Source: JBOFDK01 sp051656485
GTDB lineage: Bacteria > Bacillota > Clostridia > Lachnospirales > Cellulosilyticaceae
Assembly (NCBI GenBank): GCA_051656485.1
Contig: JBOGBZ010000001.1
Span: 1 to 16,576 of the forward strand
Length of the DNA stretch: 16,576 nt
Reading direction: 5' to 3'
Shown: positions 15,245 through 16,576 of the stretch, one piece after another
Layout: the number at the start of each line of letters is the position of its first letter
Numbering within the stretch: position 1 is the stretch's first letter
The notes under the pieces: generated by a model
What the model saw: the letters and a program-made list of their open reading frames with translations, nothing else
What the model was told of the DNA's origin: nothing
Database searches by the model: none
Made by a program: the position numbers and the translations under genes

Positions 15245-15280
15245 TTTTTCAGTATATCACATTATGTCAACTTTTTCAGT
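15245..15280. repeat. Direct repeat TTTTTCAGT flanking the ubiD promoter
   Basis: Two exact 9-base copies (15245-15253 and 15272-15280) lie 27 bases apart and bracket the extended -10 and the isolated TTGACA. They read ACTGAAAAA on the minus strand. Regulator half-sites are possible, though the low complexity of the region weakens the case. Confidence 0.35.
15251..15259 (-). promoter_or_regulatory. Extended -10 promoter of the ubiD operon
   Basis: The minus strand reads TGATATACT, an extended -10 element, within the 229-base spacer upstream of ubiD. It predicts a leader of about 100 bases. A perfect TTGACA (15270-15265) lies only 8 bases upstream of TATACT, too close to act as its -35. TGAAAA at about 17 bases is a poor -35. 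Confidence 0.45.
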
Positions 15281-15305
15281 TTTATATAATTTTATCTAAT
15301 ATTTG

Positions 15306-15334
15306 TTGAACAATTTGTTTTTCCTTGTCATAAT
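15306..15334 (+). promoter_or_regulatory. Promoter of the M28 peptidase gene
   Basis: TTGAAC at 15306-15311, a 17-base spacer and CATAAT at 15329-15334 make a good vegetative promoter 35 bases before the start codon. The -35 lies in a short inverted repeat (TTGTT-G-AACAA, 15303-15313) that could be an operator. Confidence 0.7.
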
Positions 15335-15369
15335 AAAAAGACACTATTCAACTATAAGGAGGCATCAAC

Positions 15370-16576
15370 ATGAGTATTTGTGGTAAAAGAGCTTTTGAAT
15401 TGTTAGACAAAATAGGTTTTGTACGCGTTGGCGGTACTACTGAAGAATTAAAAGCAGCCAATATTTTATTAGATGAACTAAAATCAGTAGGCGTAGAAGG
15501 TACTTTAGAATCCTTTAAAATCCTTGATTATACGATTCAAAAAGCATATCTAGAAGTATTAGAGCCTTATCAAAAGGTTTATGAAGTAACGGGTCTTGGG
15601 CTTTCTGGTAATACTCCTGACGAAGGCATCCTCACTGACTTCCAATACGTACAACACGGTACTGAAGTGGATTTACTCGGTGCAAAAGGAAAAATCGTAC
15701 TTTTAAATACTGGTCTTACCCTTGAGGTATACGAACGCCTTGTAAAAGCGGAAGTTGCTGGTGTCATTACATACAGTGGTACAATGATTGACCATGAAGA
15801 TGAGACTGACCTTCAAGTACGTGCGATCCGTGCACAACATATTGAGTTTGGCAAAATCCCAGGTGTTACACTACGTGCAACAGATGCCTTTGAAATGGTG
15901 AAAGACAAAGCGTCTAAAGTCCGCATGATTCTTAAGCAAGATGAGTTTGAGTCTGACTCACATAACGTCCATGCTACCATTAAAGGGACTGACTACCCTG
16001 AAGAAGAAATCGCCTTCATGGGTCACTATGACAGTGTACCTTTCTGCCCCGGTGTCTATGACAATGGTGCCGGTTCCGTCATCCTTATGGAACTTTTACG
16101 TCACTACTTAGCAAATCCTCCTAAGCGTACCCTTCAGTTCAAGTGGTTCGGCTCTGAGGAAAAAGGTCTTCTTGGCAGCAAAGCTTTTGTAGCGGCACAT
16201 GAAGAGGGCTTAAAAAGCATCAAACTTGGTATCAATGTAGATGTGGCTGGTGCTATCGTTGGGGAAGACCGTGCTATCGTTACAGCTGATACAAGCCTTG
16301 TGACTTATATCGAATACTTAGCAAAGGAAATCGGCTTCTCTATCGCTACCAAGCAAGATACTTATTCAAGTGATTCCATACCTTTTGCAGATAAAGGAAT
16401 TCCATGTGTCAACTTCTGTCGCTTCAGTGCACCTGGCATGTCTTTTATCCACACACGCCATGATGTGATGCAGTACTTATCCGCAGAATCTCTCGAAAAC
16501 ACTGCACACTTTGTGCGTACTTTTACAGACCGTGTAGCCAATGCACCAGTCTTCCCTGTAGAGCAAAAAATGCCTG
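15370..16576 (+). CDS. M28 family zinc peptidase with PA domain (C-terminus beyond the window)
   Basis: The first 402 residues of a co-catalytic zinc aminopeptidase-like enzyme. An N-terminal region (1-60) is followed by a protease-associated (PA) domain, roughly 85-190, inserted before the catalytic domain. The metal and catalytic residues appear in order: H219 and D221 in MGHYDSV, bridging D231 in YDNGAG, base E263 and ligand E264 in GSEEKG, D291 in NVDVAG, and H361 in SFIHTRHD. All M28 ligands are thus present and the enzyme should be active. No signal peptide is seen, so it is probably cytoplasmic and works on peptides. ATG 15370 follows AAGGAGG with a 7-base spacer. It is divergent from ubiD and has its own promoter. 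Little of the catalytic domain remains beyond the edge. Confidence 0.93.
   Translation, partial: MSICGKRAFELLDKIGFVRVGGTTEELKAANILLDELKSVGVEGTLESFKILDYTIQKAYLEVLEPYQKVYEVTGLGLSGNTPDEGILTDFQYVQHGTEVDLLGAKGKIVLLNTGLTLEVYERLVKAEVAGVITYSGTMIDHEDETDLQVRAIRAQHIEFGKIPGVTLRATDAFEMVKDKASKVRMILKQDEFESDSHNVHATIKGTDYPEEEIAFMGHYDSVPFCPGVYDNGAGSVILMELLRHYLANPPKRTLQFKWFGSEEKGLLGSKAFVAAHEEGLKSIKLGINVDVAGAIVGEDRAIVTADTSLVTYIEYLAKEIGFSIATKQDTYSSDSIPFADKGIPCVNFCRFSAPGMSFIHTRHDVMQYLSAESLENTAHFVRTFTDRVANAPVFPVEQKMP

Noticed and set aside
15265..15270. TTGACA as the -35 element of the ubiD promoter
   Set aside because: No -10-like sequence lies 16-18 bases downstream of it; the good TATACT box is only 8 bases away.
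15579..15767. 62-residue minus-strand frame within the M28 peptidase gene
   Set aside because: It is antisense to a conserved coding region, with a low-complexity Ser/Thr/Arg-rich product and no start signal.

Overview
The window looks like a chromosomal segment of a low-GC, Gram-positive anaerobe of the class Clostridia. This is inferred from AT-rich DNA, strong AAGGAGG or GAGGTGA ribosome binding sites before almost every gene, perfect hairpin-plus-U-run terminators, a SigV/RsiV-type sigma/anti-sigma pair and a YozG/DUF2975 pair. A Lachnospirales-type organism such as Cellulosilyticum would fit, but the species cannot be read from the sequence alone. Thirteen genes lie on the minus strand and two on the plus strand. 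There are no rRNA, tRNA, CRISPR or mobile-element signatures, and no gene-free stretch is longer than about 230 bases.

Layout. (1) 1-2294, minus strand: a three-gene operon transcribed elaA (GNAT acetyltransferase), then a soluble corrinoid/iron-sulfur protein of the reductive dehalogenase family, then an AlaX-type Ala-tRNA editing protein cut by the window edge. (2) 2362-4367, minus: an ECF sigma factor and an RsiV-like membrane anti-sigma factor whose sensor region appears duplicated, followed by a strong terminator. (3) 4389-6234, minus: oligoendopeptidase F with its own terminator. (4) 6341-6748, plus: a YjbQ-family protein that converges on the next operon through a shared 19-bp terminator stem. 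(5) 6767-9206, minus: DUF2975 membrane protein, YozG-like XRE regulator, DUF4173 polytopic membrane protein and a small two-helix membrane protein. (6) 9265-15140, minus: a UbiD-like decarboxylase, UbiA-like prenyltransferase and UbiX flavin prenyltransferase, tightly joined to a lipoprotein, ATPase and permease of an NMT1/TauABC-type ABC importer. (7) 15370 to the right edge, plus: an M28 zinc peptidase with a PA domain, incomplete.

How they fit together. The most interesting unit is block 6. UbiX makes prenylated FMN for UbiD. A UbiA/UbiD/UbiX trio is what the late futalosine menaquinone route uses (MqnP, MqnL, MqnM). No early mqn genes and no final methyltransferase are present here. Instead the trio is translationally coupled to an importer for a small, probably aromatic or planar, compound. 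The working idea is salvage: an imported aromatic carboxylate is prenylated and decarboxylated to a quinone-like lipid. A terminator-like branched RNA structure lies between the binding-protein gene and the ATPase gene and may set their ratio. Second in interest is the RdhA-like protein without a Tat signal or membrane anchor gene, and third the RsiV-like anti-sigma factor with its extra sensor copy.
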